Below, in pieces: positions 5,648 through 6,470 of a DNA stretch of 6,470 bases. The notes under the pieces are model-generated. The model had not been told where the DNA came from. It ran no database searches and saw nothing but the letters and a program-made list of their open reading frames with translations. The number at the start of each line of letters is the position of its first letter. The first letter of the stretch is position 1. The DNA is from Pseudomonadota bacterium. GTDB lineage: Bacteria; Pseudomonadota; Gammaproteobacteria; Steroidobacterales; Steroidobacteraceae. Both the position numbers and the translations under genes were made by a program. The stretch lies in contig JAKAFQ010000254.1 of assembly GCA_021817875.1 (NCBI GenBank), positions 1 through 6,470 on the forward strand. Direction: 5' to 3'.

Positions 5648-6019
5648 TTAAACGGTTGCCGATAGCTCGATCGCGCCGGCGACTCTCTCGACCAGCGTTC
5701 TGCTTCCGTGCCCTGGATTTGCCACTTTACGGGTCCGGACGAGATGCTTGCTCTCGAGCAGTGCGACGTCGCGTCTGACAGCGGAAGGATCGCGGGATAG
5801 TGCAGAGGCAAGCGCGAAGATCGCCACCGCTCTTCCATTGATCTCCTTCAATATCCGGACACGGGCCGGCGTAATCACTTCCAAGAAGTCGGCCGGATCC
5901 TCGAACGATACGGTCATCCCGGACTCCAGCCTTTTTCCGCGATCGAGCCGTCGAGCTTTGACGCGCATGCGGGAGAAAAAGTGATCCATCGACTCGACAC
6001 CGATGCGAATCTTGACCAC
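5648..6019 (-). CDS. TumA-like HTH antitoxin / transcriptional regulator
   Basis: Product of 123 residues from GTG 6019, four bases after the stop of the upstream tumE-like gene and preceded by GGAAAG. The frame is open further upstream (to 6235), but that part only mirrors tumE in another frame. Residues 1-50 begin VKIRIGVESMDHFFSRM and include FEDPADFLEVITPARVRIL, the pattern of the HVO_A0114-type / COG4190 regulators. The winged helix-turn-helix lies at about 52-100: helices around ARVRILKEI, VAIFALASAL and SAVRRDVALLESKHLV. Such proteins are the antitoxin partner of TumE-family toxins and should bind the toxin and its promoter. The gene runs convergently into the FAH fragment with a 10-base gap. 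Family membership is fairly sure; antitoxin activity is inferred from pairing. Confidence 0.8.
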   Translation of the reverse strand: MVKIRIGVESMDHFFSRMRVKARRLDRGKRLESGMTVSFEDPADFLEVITPARVRILKEINGRAVAIFALASALSRDPSAVRRDVALLESKHLVRTRKVANPGHGSRTLVERVAGAIELSATV

Positions 6020-6023
6020 GGGC

Positions 6024-6359
6024 TTAGTCTTTCCGGCTTTCAAGGTATTCGCGGACTTCCGATTCGAAGCGCTTTTCGATGCTTTCATAGGATTCAAACT
6101 CAATGGGTTCGATCTTTCCATCACAATGGCGGTGGTGGTGTCCGTGAGCGTTGTCGTAACCGAGTACGCGGCCGCCGTCGAGCCCGGTCCTGTGGGTGTC
6201 GATGAGCGCAAGCGAATATCTGAACAGGCGGCCACCGCGAGAGTAGTCCGTCTGGATTCTCACCACCACGCCGCCTTTGCGGCCCTTGGGATAGAACTCG
6301 TCGCGGCTCGAGCGCGCAGGGTCAATCTCGTCCTTGGATTCACGCTTGCGCCGCGCCAT
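6024..6359 (-). CDS. TumE family toxin
   Basis: Product of 111 residues. The diagnostic segment is GYDNAHGHHHRH (67-78) followed by DGKIEPIEF, found in the TumE / DUF6516 family of small proteins encoded next to HTH antitoxins. The middle (VVVRIQTDY, LFRYSLALID) should form beta strands, and the C-terminus (SYESIEKRFESEVREYLE) a helix. The His-rich loop probably forms the active or metal site, though the reaction is not known to me. The first 28 residues are Lys/Arg/Asp/Glu-rich and less conserved, so the true start might lie inside. ATG 6359 is used although no strong ribosome binding site precedes it. It is the first gene of a two-gene operon with the tumA-like gene, in toxin-first order. 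Confidence 0.82.
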   Translation of the reverse strand: MARRKRESKDEIDPARSSRDEFYPKGRKGGVVVRIQTDYSRGGRLFRYSLALIDTHRTGLDGGRVLGYDNAHGHHHRHCDGKIEPIEFESYESIEKRFESEVREYLESRKD

Positions 6360-6470
6360 TGGGTCAGGATACCAGGAAGGATGCGAAATGTCCTATCTGA
6401 CAGGGGCTGCTGCGGTCCGGGCAGCGTCAATTTGATAAATTCCCAGAAATTCCGCGGGGATGCGCTAATA
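6360..6470. other. Upstream region of the tumE-tumA operon with a small palindrome
   Basis: No gene is seen. AATTT-GAT-AAATT (6429-6441) is a perfect short inverted repeat about 70 bases upstream of the tumE start, next to TTGACG on the minus strand (6425-6430), a good -35 hexamer. No matching -10 is found 16-18 bases downstream, so a promoter is not claimed. The palindrome could be an operator for the HTH antitoxin. Confidence 0.25.

Noticed and set aside
6020..6235. N-terminal extension of the tumA-like gene up to ATG 6235
   Set aside because: The extension lies wholly within tumE in another frame and lacks family similarity; GTG 6019, just after the tumE stop, fits the family N-terminus.
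1..6470. CRISPR array, rRNA, transposase or integrase
   Set aside because: No regularly spaced repeats, no rRNA-like sequence and no recombinase motifs in any frame.

Overview
The window is G+C-rich bacterial chromosomal DNA with densely packed genes, GTG/TTG-type starts and a codon style that suits a high-GC proteobacterium. The protein styles (cupin, twin aspartic-protease/TPR protein, fumarylacetoacetase-family fragment) would fit a gammaproteobacterium, but nothing here fixes the genus.

Left part (1-2690), ordinary chromosomal genes. A small single-domain cupin gene on the minus strand is divergent from a long plus-strand gene. The long gene encodes an exported or membrane-anchored protein with two retropepsin-like aspartic-protease domains (two DTG motifs), an Ala/Gly-rich linker and a C-terminal TPR array.

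Right part (about 2690-6470), an accessory patch built almost entirely of toxin-antitoxin (TA) type gene pairs and gene debris. In order: a 12-codon remnant of a brnA antitoxin 3' end; a minus-strand pair made of a small helical protein and a nucleotidyltransferase whose start and stop codons overlap as GTGA; a roughly 0.6 kb gene-free stretch containing an A/T-rich block with nested inverted repeats; a complete plus-strand brnT-brnA module; a 5'-truncated fumarylacetoacetate hydrolase-family gene; and a minus-strand tumE-tumA type pair.

The most notable structural point is a direct repeat. The last 12 codons of brnA plus the DNA just after its stop (4987-5038) recur at 2799-2850 with 48 of 52 bases identical. 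The two copies bracket about 2.2 kb holding the nucleotidyltransferase pair and brnTA. This could be the scar of an older tandem brnTA module or the two ends of a small integrated element that used the 3' end of brnA as its target. No recombinase or transposase gene is visible.

Working together: each pair is compact (29-nt overlap in brnTA, 4-nt overlap in the nucleotidyltransferase pair, 4-nt gap in tumE-tumA), as expected for translationally coupled TA modules. BrnA and TumA carry DNA-binding folds that would normally autoregulate their operons. The nucleotidyltransferase pair has no recognisable DNA-binding partner and is the least understood system here.
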